From assembly GCA_963741995.1 (NCBI GenBank), contig CAVUKI010000003.1:124001-188000 (forward strand): a stretch of 64,000 nt of DNA, written 5' to 3'. The notes beneath the pieces are model-generated. The model saw only the letters and a list, made by a program, of their open reading frames with translations. It did no database searches and was not told the DNA's origin. The position numbers and the translations under genes were made by a program. Shown piece after piece: positions 34,518 through 42,111 of this stretch. Numbering within the stretch: position 1 is the first letter of the stretch; every line of letters begins with the position of its first letter. The stretch comes from Bog-473 sp963741995. GTDB lineage: Bacteria; Actinomycetota; Acidimicrobiia; Acidimicrobiales; RAAP-2.

Positions 34518-35545
34518 GGAAGCGCGCGGCAGGGCCTCAGCTCGCAGGCCAACGCCTCCGAGGGCACCCGAAGTATCGAGCGGCGCAAGACGCCGGAGTC
34601 TTCAAGGATGGCCTCACTCCGTTTCCGAGCGAGCAGCTCTCCAGCATCGAGGTGCTCAACACGCGGGAGATCGTCGAGGCGTTGCGGCTCCGGACCTATG
34701 CGGACTTGTCGTCGTTCGACATCGAAGGCACTCCCTACGTTGGCGAGGCCCCGAAAGCGGCCCACCTCCCGCAGGCCGTCGAGACAATTCCCACCGAGAA
34801 GATGATCGTCGAGCTCACCAATGAATCTGCCGAGGGCCAGTTTGCGACCGGTGTCCTCGACGGACAGCCCTACACCGAAGCGGTGATGACCTTCACCGGT
34901 GCGGAGGGTGGCGTGGCGACGGCTCCGACAGAGCAGAAGCTGCCCCGCTTCGGGATCTCGGTACCGGTGGCGCTCAGCGAGCTCGACGAGCCCGGGACGG
35001 TCGAGTCGCTCATCAATCGACGGATCAGCGCAAGCATGGGGCTCGGCCTCGAGAACGAGATGCTCAACGGCGGCCTGCTGATGGGCACCTCGGGCACCGG
35101 GGGCACACTCATCACCCAGGCGGCCGCGCCGGGCTCGCCCGTGGCCAAGTCCGGTTACCGCGCCGTCGCCATTCGCGGCGCCGTTGCCGACGTGCAGGAC
35201 GCCGGGTGGTACGAGCGCCCGCTGCAGGTGGTGATCAACCCGATCACCGCGGCCTCGCTCTTCGAGGAGGAGGATGGGTCACAGCGCCCGCTCCCGGTCC
35301 TCGAGATGTTCGATGGGAACGTCGACTCGTGGATCGTGTCGGCGGCCATGCCGGCGGGCGAGGCGCTCGTCGGAGACTTCTTCAACGGCGTCGCCCTCTT
35401 CATCAAGGGCCCGCTGACCGTGGGCTTCTCAAGAAACCACATGGATTTCCTGAAGAGGTCGATGGTCATGATGACCATCGGCTTCCGAGCCTTCGCCTGG
35501 GTACGTCAGCCTTCGGCTCTTTGCTTGGTGACCGGGATCTCGTGA
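34514..35545 (+). CDS. HK97-fold major capsid protein
   Basis: A 343-aa protein. The C-terminal half has the HK97-type pattern: ERPLQVVINPITAASLFEEE, WIVSAAMPAGEALVGDFFNG, then a strand region near GPLTVGFSRNH and a final RQPSALCLVTGI. The P-domain helix region reads ESLINRRISASMGLGLENEM. There is no long N-terminal delta (scaffold) domain, and no protease gene is present. It forms an icosahedral shell; an encapsulin-like use is an alternative because packaging genes are missing. Confidence 0.82.
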   Translation: MRKRAAGPQLAGQRLRGHPKYRAAQDAGVFKDGLTPFPSEQLSSIEVLNTREIVEALRLRTYADLSSFDIEGTPYVGEAPKAAHLPQAVETIPTEKMIVELTNESAEGQFATGVLDGQPYTEAVMTFTGAEGGVATAPTEQKLPRFGISVPVALSELDEPGTVESLINRRISASMGLGLENEMLNGGLLMGTSGTGGTLITQAAAPGSPVAKSGYRAVAIRGAVADVQDAGWYERPLQVVINPITAASLFEEEDGSQRPLPVLEMFDGNVDSWIVSAAMPAGEALVGDFFNGVALFIKGPLTVGFSRNHMDFLKRSMVMMTIGFRAFAWVRQPSALCLVTGIS

Positions 35546-35862
35546 GGACACCTGCAGGGCGTGCAGACGGGATCTTCTTCCGGCCTCAAAACATCGAGGA
35601 GCGGATCTGCTCACTCCTCGAGGAGGAGCCATACGAGCGGACCCTGACCGAGGACCACCCAGACCGAAGCGCGTTTTCGCCTCGGTCCCAGATCTTCGAC
35701 GAGCTCGGTGGAGTCGGCGCCCGTCATGCTCTGATGAATCTCTTCTTGGTGACCATCGACTTCGCTAGCGACAGCCTGGATCTGGCGCCGAGGGAGGTTC
35801 TCCGTAAGGCCCTGGTGACTTCGGGCTACCTCGCTGGCGAGGCTGAATCAACGAGGGAGTGA
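35542..35862 (+). CDS. Unknown protein between capsid and tape measure
   Basis: GTG 35542 overlaps the capsid stop (GTGA). The 106-residue soluble helical product includes GIFFRPQNIEERICSLLEE and GARHALMNLFLVTIDFA. The position before a tape measure gene is that of a tail chaperone or connector, but no slippery frameshift site was seen and no family was recognised. Confidence 0.7.
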   Translation: MRTPAGRADGIFFRPQNIEERICSLLEEEPYERTLTEDHPDRSAFSPRSQIFDELGGVGARHALMNLFLVTIDFASDSLDLAPREVLRKALVTSGYLAGEAESTRE

Positions 35863-35869
35863 GCGTCTG

Positions 35870-38701
35870 ATGGCCGGGGGGAAAGTTTTGAGTGCCTCGT
35901 ACGTGCTCGATGCCGCGTCGCTGTCCCCGGGGATCGCGCAAGCGGATGCCGAGCTCGGTGGGCTCGACGCGTCGGCCGCTGATCTCTCGTCCAAGGTTGA
36001 CGGGCATACGGCAGCGATGGGCGCCGCCTTCTCCGATCTGGGAGCCGGGATCGGTGCTGACGTCGGGGCCGGCGTAGAGGACGCCAAGGGTCGTATGGGC
36101 GATCTCGACGATGCGGGCAAGAACCTCGAGAGCGACTTCGACAGCCACACTTCAAAAATTGGCTCCATGTTTAAAGGGCTCGGCGAGAGCGCGGGCAACT
36201 TCGGCCTGCCGTTCACCAGCGGACTGACGAAAATGGGGGAGAAACTCGACGACGCCAAGTCCAAAGGTCAGGGCTTCAAGCAGGTCATGTCCGACATCGG
36301 CGGCGTCACGGTGGTCGCCGGCGCGGCCGGACTGGCCGCCGTCAGTGTCGAGGCCGTCAAGATGGCCGACAACTTCGACGTCGCGCAGGCGCAGCTGCAG
36401 AACGCCGTCAAGAACAGCGGTGAGAGCTTCAAGTCGTTGCAGCCGTCGATCAATGCCACCTACGGCTCCATGGCGAAGTTGGGATTCAACTCCACCGATG
36501 TCGCCGGAGCCCTCACCTCGCTCGTCACGTCGACGGGGAACACGAAGAAGGCGGAGGAGGATCTCGGCACCGCCGCTGACCTTGCTCGAGCGAAGCACAT
36601 CAGCCTCTCGGATGCGACCGGCATCTTGACCAAGACACTGGCCGGCAGCACCCGGGGGCTGACCACTCTCGGACTGAACCTCGACATCGGTTCGGGCAAG
36701 CTCAAGACGATCGCGACCGACACGGCTGCCTACAAAACGGCGCAGGGCAACCTCCACCTCGTCGACCAGCAGGTGGCAGATGGGACGCTGAAGGGCGCCG
36801 CTGCCTACTCTGCGCTTCTGACCGCCCACGAGGCGGTGGACAAGAGCTCGCAGAAGCTCCAGCTCGACCAGGGCACCATCGCGAAGATCTTTGACACGGT
36901 GAAGCAGAAGACTCAGGGCGCGGCCGATGCCTACGGAAACACGCTGTCGGGCCAAATGGCGGTCGCCGGCGCCGAAACACACAACCTCGGCACCGCTTTT
37001 GGCGACGAGCTGATCCCCATGCTGACCGATGCCCTCAACGTCGTCGAGGAGTCGGTTGGATGGCTGCAGAAGCATGAAGCCGTCGCCGAGGCCCTCGGCG
37101 TCACGATCGGCACCTTCCTGGCCGGCGCCGTCGCTGTGTTCACCGTCAACATGGTGTCGGGGATGATCGCCAGCGTGAAGTCGGCGCTCACGTCGATCGG
37201 ACTTCTCTCCGGGGCGACTGAGGAACAGACTGTCGTGACGGGCGAGGCGACGGCTGCCGTCGAGCAGCAGTCGACAGCGAACACGGCTCAGGCCTCCTCG
37301 ATCGACCAGCTCATCGCCGCGCTCGAGGGGCTGACGGAGGCCCTTACGCCCGCGGCCGCGGCTGAGACGGAGGCGACCACAAACGCCGCACAGCTGTCCC
37401 TTGCTCTCGAGGAGGTCGGCGCCAACGCGACGGCGGCCGCCGGCGAGATGGGCGAATACGACGCGGCGGTCAGCACTGCCGGGGCCCAATCGGTCGCCGC
37501 GGCGGGCCAGATGGACATCCTGGGTGCCAGCGCTGAAGGTGCCGGCACGAAGATGGAGATCGCCGGCGCCGCCGCCGGCGAAGGTGGGATGGCTGAGGAT
37601 CTCGGCGCCGCGGGGGTGGGCGCCGGCGGCCTGGCGGCCGCACTGTTGCCGCTCGCTGCTGTGCTGACGCCGATCGCGATGGGCGCCTACGCGGTCACAC
37701 ATGCCAATGATGGACTCAAGGTTTCCCTCCAAGGCTCTGCCGCTGTCGCAGTCGACATGACGGCCAACACGCTCCCGCAGATGACGGTGAAGATGGACGC
37801 CCTGCAAAAGGTGCAGGACGGGCTCTCCCAGAAGATCGCCCAGGGTGGCCTGACCGCTCAGGTCGCCCAACAGGCCTACCAAGAGGTCCACACCCAGGTC
37901 GACGACCTCCGTACCGCACAGACCAACCTGACGAACAACCTGACGATCCTCGCCTCCAACTTCGGAATCTCGACGACCCAAGCCCAAGGGCTGGCGCAGG
38001 CGGCCGGGATCAACCTCCAGAAGGCTCTCGACCCCGCACAGGTCAGTGCGTTCGCTATGGAGGTCCAACAGTCCGGGCTCCAGATGGACACGACCGGCCA
38101 GAAGGCACAGAACATGTCCGCCACCACGGTCGCAGCGATGTCTTCGATGGTGGCCGCCCTGAAGTCGACCGGGACGGCGGCCGACTGGGGTCAGTTGGGG
38201 CAAATGATCGACTTTGGTATTGGCAACGGCATCACGGAAAACCAGGGCGTCGTGATCAACTCAGCGCAGGGCATGGTCCAAGCTGTCATCTCGGCTTCGA
38301 AGACCGGCCTGAAGGCCGCATCGCCATCTCAGGTCTTCGTGGATCTCGGCCAGACGATCCCGCAGGGCCTCGCCGTCGGTGTCGGGATGCAGGCGCACCT
38401 GGCCAACGAGGCGGTCACTTCCCTGGTTGGCGGAATGATCGGTTCGGTCCCGAGCTCGATCGGCACGTCCCCGGTTCCGACGGGTGCTGGAGCGGGGATT
38501 GCTGGTGAAGATGGAGCGCCGGGTGCCGGCGCTCCATCCGCCGGCGCTGGCGCGACGACAGCGCCCACCCAGGTGGTCCTCAACATCACCGTCCAGGGCA
38601 GTGTCTTGACGGATCAGAACCTTACTGACGCGGTGTGGCAGGGACTGCTGCAAAAGGGCTTGGTCAACGGCTCCGGCGGCCAGCTCGTGTTCACTGCGTA
38701 G
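35870..38701 (+). CDS. Tail tape measure protein
   Basis: A 943-aa protein. N-terminal coiled segments rich in Ala, Asp and Gly (AQADAELGGLDASAADLSS) precede hydrophobic stretches (VTVVAGAAGLAAVSVEAVKM, VTIGTFLAGAVAVFTVNM). The end is diagnostic: GLKAASPSQVFVDLGQTIPQ followed by GLAVGVGM, and a last domain with VLNITVQGSVLTDQNLTDAV. At about 0.15 nm per residue it would set a tail near 140 nm. No other tail gene is recognised in the element. Confidence 0.88.
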   Translation: MAGGKVLSASYVLDAASLSPGIAQADAELGGLDASAADLSSKVDGHTAAMGAAFSDLGAGIGADVGAGVEDAKGRMGDLDDAGKNLESDFDSHTSKIGSMFKGLGESAGNFGLPFTSGLTKMGEKLDDAKSKGQGFKQVMSDIGGVTVVAGAAGLAAVSVEAVKMADNFDVAQAQLQNAVKNSGESFKSLQPSINATYGSMAKLGFNSTDVAGALTSLVTSTGNTKKAEEDLGTAADLARAKHISLSDATGILTKTLAGSTRGLTTLGLNLDIGSGKLKTIATDTAAYKTAQGNLHLVDQQVADGTLKGAAAYSALLTAHEAVDKSSQKLQLDQGTIAKIFDTVKQKTQGAADAYGNTLSGQMAVAGAETHNLGTAFGDELIPMLTDALNVVEESVGWLQKHEAVAEALGVTIGTFLAGAVAVFTVNMVSGMIASVKSALTSIGLLSGATEEQTVVTGEATAAVEQQSTANTAQASSIDQLIAALEGLTEALTPAAAAETEATTNAAQLSLALEEVGANATAAAGEMGEYDAAVSTAGAQSVAAAGQMDILGASAEGAGTKMEIAGAAAGEGGMAEDLGAAGVGAGGLAAALLPLAAVLTPIAMGAYAVTHANDGLKVSLQGSAAVAVDMTANTLPQMTVKMDALQKVQDGLSQKIAQGGLTAQVAQQAYQEVHTQVDDLRTAQTNLTNNLTILASNFGISTTQAQGLAQAAGINLQKALDPAQVSAFAMEVQQSGLQMDTTGQKAQNMSATTVAAMSSMVAALKSTGTAADWGQLGQMIDFGIGNGITENQGVVINSAQGMVQAVISASKTGLKAASPSQVFVDLGQTIPQGLAVGVGMQAHLANEAVTSLVGGMIGSVPSSIGTSPVPTGAGAGIAGEDGAPGAGAPSAGAGATTAPTQVVLNITVQGSVLTDQNLTDAVWQGLLQKGLVNGSGGQLVFTA

Positions 38702-39095
38702 ATGGAGCCCTCCCCACAGGAGCAGGCTCTCGCGGAGTTCAGTCGGCGCCATCCCAGGACGGTCGCTTGTGCGGAAGAGGCAGCCCCCATCGCTCGACGC
38801 CTCGCAAGTGCAGCGGATCTTGTCTGCCGAGGAATCGACACAGAGACAATGGCCGGTGAGCTGGACCGAGCGATGCGGTGGGTCTTCGACTTCTCTGGAG
38901 ACTCGCCAGGGCGGTCAGAAGACCGCCTGGCGATGCTGCTCGGGATGCTTTCGTGGATCCCGGTCCAGGTGGGCAACATCCTCGACCGAGGCGACAAGGA
39001 CGCAGACGGTGCGCTCAGCGCCGCGCTCGGCGTGGCTCGAGGAAGGCAATGTGCCGTACTTCGGCCTCCGTCAGGATCCGGACCCGGACTCCTGA
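38702..39095 (+). CDS. Unknown protein after the tape measure gene, likely frame-shifted near its end
   Basis: ATG 38702 directly follows the tape measure stop. It reads PQEQALAEFSRRHPRTVACA, ETMAGELDRAMRWVFDFSGD and MLSWIPVQVGNILDRGD, a soluble helical protein. The frame stays open by chance through unrelated sequence to 39727. In another frame the end reads WLEEGNVPYFGLRQDPDPDS and stops at 39095, which fits better in composition, so a single-base shift near 39040 is likely. Function unknown. Confidence 0.5.
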
Positions 39096-39114
39096 CCAAT
39101 ATTCGTCACGAATA
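39096..39114. promoter_or_regulatory. Palindromic operator TATTCGT-C-ACGAATA
   Basis: Perfect 7-bp arms (39100-39106 and 39108-39114) around a central C, preceded by CCAA as in the copy at 32641. It lies right after the last late gene. A shared repressor site is the simplest reading. Confidence 0.55.
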
Positions 39115-39134
39115 CACCGCGGACGCGAAACGAC

Positions 39135-39151
39135 CCCGGCCAGAAGCCGGG
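39135..39151. terminator. Hairpin between the late operon and a convergent gene
   Basis: A perfect CCCGGC/GCCGGG stem with loop CAGAA. It lies between the end of the late genes and the 3' end of the minus-strand gene at 39206, a good place for a bidirectional terminator. No T tract follows. Confidence 0.4.
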
Positions 39152-39205
39152 ACCGTAACGCTGCAGGCCGGACTCGTCATCCCGCCGCGAAAACGAACCT
39201 TCAGG

Positions 39206-39454
39206 CTATTCGTCCTCCGGGCGATTGTTCCACCGGGGAGCGCATTGCGGCCATGCGACCAGATCACCCCGGATAGCCGCCATGATGACCATTCCCTGCT
39301 GCCTGACCGCATCCTCTTCCGCCTCGTTGATCCTGTCGCCGATGGCGCTCTCGAGCGCGAAAAAGAGCTCGCGGTCGTCGATCTTCTCCAACAGCTCATA
39401 GACCCGCCTCATGCGGGGCGTACAGACATCGTCGATGGTTTTCGCTGTGGGCAC
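39206..39454 (-). CDS. Small acidic helical protein, divergent from the AlpA-like gene
   Basis: GTG 39454 with GGAGAGG eight bases upstream gives 82 aa (PTAKTIDDVCTPRMRRVYEL, LFFALESAIGDRINEAEEDA). A longer frame from ATG 39493 would translate into the operator and lacks a ribosome site. No family recognised. It is the only element gene on the minus strand and shares a divergent control region with the AlpA-like gene, so a regulatory role such as repressor or antirepressor is plausible. Confidence 0.65.
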   Translation of the reverse strand: MPTAKTIDDVCTPRMRRVYELLEKIDDRELFFALESAIGDRINEAEEDAVRQQGMVIMAAIRGDLVAWPQCAPRWNNRPEDE

Positions 39455-39473
39455 TGTGTACCGCTCCTCTCCT

Positions 39474-39519
39474 GGTGGACGATCGTCCACCATCACCCGA
39501 AGAGTAGACGACCGTCCAC
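39474..39519. promoter_or_regulatory. Divergent double operator: 18-bp palindrome and a second half-matching copy
   Basis: 39474-39491 is a perfect 18-bp palindrome (GGTGGACGATCGTCCACC). 39504-39519 (GTAGACGACCGTCCAC) is an imperfect copy, with centres 29 bp apart, close to three helical turns. They lie between two divergent genes, as expected for a cooperative repressor controlling both promoters. Confidence 0.65.
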
Positions 39520-39532
39520 TACCTTGCTGGGG

Positions 39533-39727
39533 ATGCCTGAAGAGCTCGTCGGCGCCGCCGAGGTGGCCCAGATGCTGGGCGTCGTTCGCCAGTACGTCCA
39601 CCGCCTCAGCCAGGAGGATCCGACCTTCCCTGAGCCCGTGGCGGAGCTCGCCGCCGGCCGGGTGTGGAAGCGGGCCGACATCGAGAAGTGGGCGAAGGCG
39701 ACGGGGCGGGAGATCGCTCATGGCTGA
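39533..39727 (+). CDS. AlpA-like HTH regulator
   Basis: ATG 39533 gives 64 aa: ELVGAAEVAQMLGVVRQYVH, RLSQEDPTFPEPVAELAAGR, VWKRADIEKWAKATGRE. This is the AlpA/MerR-like small regulator fold common in prophages. The frame is open far upstream by chance, but the operator pair and the domain edge support this start. Confidence 0.85.
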   Translation: MPEELVGAAEVAQMLGVVRQYVHRLSQEDPTFPEPVAELAAGRVWKRADIEKWAKATGREIAHG

Positions 39728-39923
39728 TGACCTGGAACCGTGGGAGCGTGCAATCGTCCTCCAGGCACTCTGGAACCTCAAGCTGGCGACCGGGCAGCTA
39801 CACGCCCAGACTGAGGCTCTGTCGACAGAAGAGCTCGCTGGAGGGATGTCGATCGTGGAGGGAATCGATCACGTCGCGGCACGGCTCGGGGGAGATGCCG
39901 ACCTTCCCCGGTACGGCACGTGA
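39720..39923 (+). CDS. Small helical protein, unknown
   Basis: ATG 39720 overlaps the end of the AlpA-like gene by 8 nt. The 67-aa product is amphipathic and acidic (DLEPWERAIVLQALWNLKLA, TEALSTEELAGGMSIVEGID). No family recognised. Co-transcribed with the regulator. Confidence 0.6.
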   Translation: MADDLEPWERAIVLQALWNLKLATGQLHAQTEALSTEELAGGMSIVEGIDHVAARLGGDADLPRYGT

Positions 39924-39957
39924 GGGCGACGGCGACGGGACGAGAGATCCGCCGGTG

Positions 39958-40548
39958 ATGATTGGCTCGACGATCATTGTGCAGTCTGGCGATGCTGCTG
40001 CGGCCTGGGCGGCGGCTCTCGGAGCCGTGGGCGCTGCGGCCGCCGCCGGCGTCATCACCTACCTGGTGACCAACCGACGGGTTGCCGCCGACGACCGACG
40101 TTGGTACGCCAATCAGGAGGCGGTTCGACGCGCCGCGACGGCAAATCGGTTGCGCGACATCTACGCCAAGATCGTGTTGGCGGCCGCTGTGCTTCAGACT
40201 GTGATCGGGGAGCGTGCCTACCTTCTGGAAGGCGAGACGCTCCAGGAGCGGGATGATCGGCACGACAAGATGGTCACCGGAGCTTTGAATACCGTCTCCA
40301 CGGTGGGCGGTCAGCTCCTTGTGGAAGACGCGGCGAGCGAAGTGCGAAAGACCTACGAGACCCTCGTCTCGCTGATTCAGCCGTACTTTTCCACCGAAGC
40401 GGGTATGCCCGCGGGCCCGGCTCGAGCGGATCGCCTGAAGGCTCTCGTTGACTCGATCGTGGCGATGGTGGACAAGCTGCTCGCTCAGGCTAGGACGCAC
40501 CTCGCAGAATTGGAGCGCACTGTGCGCGTGGACGAGCTCGCCGGCTAG
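39958..40548 (+). CDS. Single-pass membrane protein with a cytoplasmic helical domain
   Basis: A 196-aa protein. One N-terminal helix (AAAWAAALGAVGAAAAAGVI) is followed by a long, mostly helical soluble part (RRAATANRLRDIYAKIVLAA, MVDKLLAQARTHLAELERTV). No family recognised. Short membrane-anchored proteins in lysogeny regions are often superinfection-exclusion or defence proteins, but nothing in the sequence proves that. GTG 39955 is an alternative start. Confidence 0.65.
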   Translation: MIGSTIIVQSGDAAAAWAAALGAVGAAAAAGVITYLVTNRRVAADDRRWYANQEAVRRAATANRLRDIYAKIVLAAAVLQTVIGERAYLLEGETLQERDDRHDKMVTGALNTVSTVGGQLLVEDAASEVRKTYETLVSLIQPYFSTEAGMPAGPARADRLKALVDSIVAMVDKLLAQARTHLAELERTVRVDELAG

Positions 40549-40780
40549 AAGGTGATGAGGCGCCTTTTCGCAGTTCAGAGGGCTCTTGGACCGGGAGACC
40601 TTACCTTCGGCCCTTGTCTGCGCCTCCAGATTGTGGCATTAGTGTGGGTGTTAGAGGGGGTATAACAGGTTGTGGAGAAGGTTGTGGATACAGTGTGAAT
40701 AAGGTGTTCAAACACCGACCGTATAAGGTCGACAAGATGGTGGTAGAACTACTGACCCTTAGCCCCGGAGGGAGCAGCGC
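40549..40780. promoter_or_regulatory. Control region of the toxin-antitoxin pair
   Basis: No gene. The region is lower in GC than its surroundings and has a direct repeat GGTTGTGGA (40671, 40680). A perfect palindrome GGTGTT-CA-AACACC lies at 40703-40716, closely followed by GTATAAGG, a possible -10 region. An autoregulatory operator for the Xre-type antitoxin would sit here. A purine-rich ribosome site (GGAGGGAGC) precedes ATG 40781. Confidence 0.5.
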
Positions 40781-41155
40781 ATGCCTGATTTGAGGACTCG
40801 ATCCAACGACGCACATCGGACCCAGGTTGAGTTCACAATCGCCGACATCGCTCAATTCCTCCAGGAGACCTTGGGTCAGAAACTCGTTGGCTTTATGGCC
40901 GGCGTCAGCGATCCGAAGACGGTGGGCCAGTGGGCCAAGGGAGCTCGAGCACCTCGCGCAGAGGCGGAGGCGCGCCTACGGGTCGCCTTCCAGGTGTTCC
41001 ACTTGCTTCAGGACGAAGAGAGTCCTCACACCGTTCGGGCTTGGATGATCGGGATGAACCCGCAGCTCGATGACGCATCTCCCGCCGAGGCGATTCGTGA
41101 CAGCCGCCTGAAGGACGTGTGGGTGGCCGCGCAGGCGTACGTCTCGGGCGGCTAA
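40781..41155 (+). CDS. Xre/MbcA/ParS-family antitoxin
   Basis: A 124-aa protein. An N-terminal HTH-like part (FTIADIAQFLQETLGQKLVG, DPKTVGQWAKGARAP) precedes the toxin-binding region AWMIGMNPQLDDASPAEAIR followed by DSRLKDVWVAAQAYV, the pattern of RES-partner antitoxins. It neutralises the downstream toxin and likely binds the palindrome upstream. It is separated from the toxin by 5 nt. Confidence 0.85.
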   Translation: MPDLRTRSNDAHRTQVEFTIADIAQFLQETLGQKLVGFMAGVSDPKTVGQWAKGARAPRAEAEARLRVAFQVFHLLQDEESPHTVRAWMIGMNPQLDDASPAEAIRDSRLKDVWVAAQAYVSGG

Positions 41156-41160
41156 TCCCG

Positions 41161-41844
41161 ATGCCGGATGAGCCGGCGACCGCACAGGCTCCGGGGGGTG
41201 GGATCTGGCGAGTCGGGCGAGGCGCCGATCCGCTGGCTATCCGACAGCCAGCGCGCGACACCCTCATCTCGTCGATGAGTGGCAACCGCTTCGACAGCGC
41301 GATTGGTGGTTTCGGCGTCCTCTATTTCGGGACCACCCTCAGCGTTTGCTTTGGTGAAACCCTCGCTCGATTCCGGCCCAGTCCTGGCGTCCTCGCTGAG
41401 GTGTCCGAGGACTGGCAGACCCAAGGCTTCATGCTCGTGGGTGCCGTCCCGGCCGAATGGCGCCAACGGCGTACGGCAGTCCGCGTTCAGCTGCCTGAGG
41501 ATGCGATTTTCCTCGACATCGAATCGGTTGACACACACCAGTTCCTGAGGACCAAGTTGGCCCTTGGTCTCTCCGAGCTGGGGTACAACGACCTCGACGT
41601 GGCAATGATTCGAGGCCGGGACCGGCGCATCACCCGCCTGATCGCTGGCTGGGCATTCTCCGCACATACAGAGGGCCATCCCATATATGCCGGGATCAGA
41701 TACCTGTCACGGGTCTGCTCCGACTGGGAGTGTTGGGCGGTTTTTCACGATGTCGACATCGTGGCCGTGGAGACCGTTCCGATTCAGCGCGAGATGCGGG
41801 AGCTCCGCGAGGTCGCAGACACTTTCGATCTGGTGGTCCACTGA
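41161..41844 (+). CDS. RES-domain toxin (NAD+-consuming)
   Basis: A 227-aa protein with the RES-domain signature residues: Arg in GIWRVGRGAD, Tyr and Glu in YFGTTLSVCFGETLARF, and Ser in GIRYLSRVCSDWE. RES toxins (MbcT/ParT group) degrade or modify NAD+ or related substrates and stop growth. Its place next to attR makes the pair a maintenance or phage-defence cargo of the element. ATG 41161 is preferred to the longer frame. Confidence 0.87.
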   Translation: MPDEPATAQAPGGGIWRVGRGADPLAIRQPARDTLISSMSGNRFDSAIGGFGVLYFGTTLSVCFGETLARFRPSPGVLAEVSEDWQTQGFMLVGAVPAEWRQRRTAVRVQLPEDAIFLDIESVDTHQFLRTKLALGLSELGYNDLDVAMIRGRDRRITRLIAGWAFSAHTEGHPIYAGIRYLSRVCSDWECWAVFHDVDIVAVETVPIQREMRELREVADTFDLVVH

Positions 41845-41870
41845 GGGACCCCTACGACGGGGCGCAGCTC

Positions 41871-41890
41871 TGTCCTACAACTTGTCCTAC
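41871..41890. promoter_or_regulatory. Right integrase arm-type sites (two TGTCCTAC repeats)
   Basis: TGTCCTAC at 41871-41878 and 41883-41890, same orientation as the left-arm pair, about 104 bp from the attR core and just after the RES toxin stop. Binding by the integrase is inferred. Confidence 0.65.
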
Positions 41891-41993
41891 AAACAAGACC
41901 GTTTCAGATCTGAGGGCGCCGTCTGCCGCCTGGATCGCTCCTGCTCAGACCGTATCCCGCCGTCTGCCGTCGTCCCGTTCGACAGTCCGAATC

Positions 41994-42035
41994 GCATTAT
42001 CAGTGCTGCGCTCTAACCGACTGAGCTATAGCCCC
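41994..42035. repeat. attR, 42-bp core (tRNA-Ile 5' half duplicate)
   Basis: Direct copy of 29519-29560. It lacks the 3' half of a tRNA, so it is only an attachment-site scar. It marks the right end of the element; chromosomal genes resume with the SGNH hydrolase. Confidence 0.95.
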
Positions 42036-42111
42036 CGATGTCCTGGCTGGAGGACGTTTGAGGCTACACCACCGTCCCCGTCGTCTCCGCCCCGCCGACG
42101 GGTGTTCTGGC

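Larger units (their letters stand above)
29519..42035. mobile_element. 12.5-kb integrated phage-like/satellite element in tRNA-Ile
   Basis: The element is bounded by identical 42-bp direct repeats, starts with an integrase, and carries HTH/excisionase-like proteins, a replication gene, an HNH nuclease, an HK97-type capsid, a tape measure protein and a toxin-antitoxin pair. No terminase, portal, prohead protease, head-tail connector, baseplate or lysis gene was recognised. The early genes overlap by NTGA motifs in one direction. The size and reduced gene set recall actinobacterial prophage-like elements such as phiRv1/phiRv2, which depend on other phages, but a capsid with a tape measure and no terminase is an odd mix. 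Confidence 0.92.

Noticed and set aside
36152..38203. 683-codon antisense ORF opposite the tape measure gene
   Set aside because: Same shadow effect. The plus-strand product has the recognisable tape measure ending.
38702..39727. One 341-aa gene spanning the region after the tape measure
   Set aside because: The frame is open by coincidence across an operator, a hairpin and a divergent gene. Only the first about 130 codons and the last 64 look like protein, and the latter is an independent AlpA-like gene.
42001..42035. Second tRNA-Ile gene
   Set aside because: Only the 5' half is present; it is the attR scar of the integrated element.
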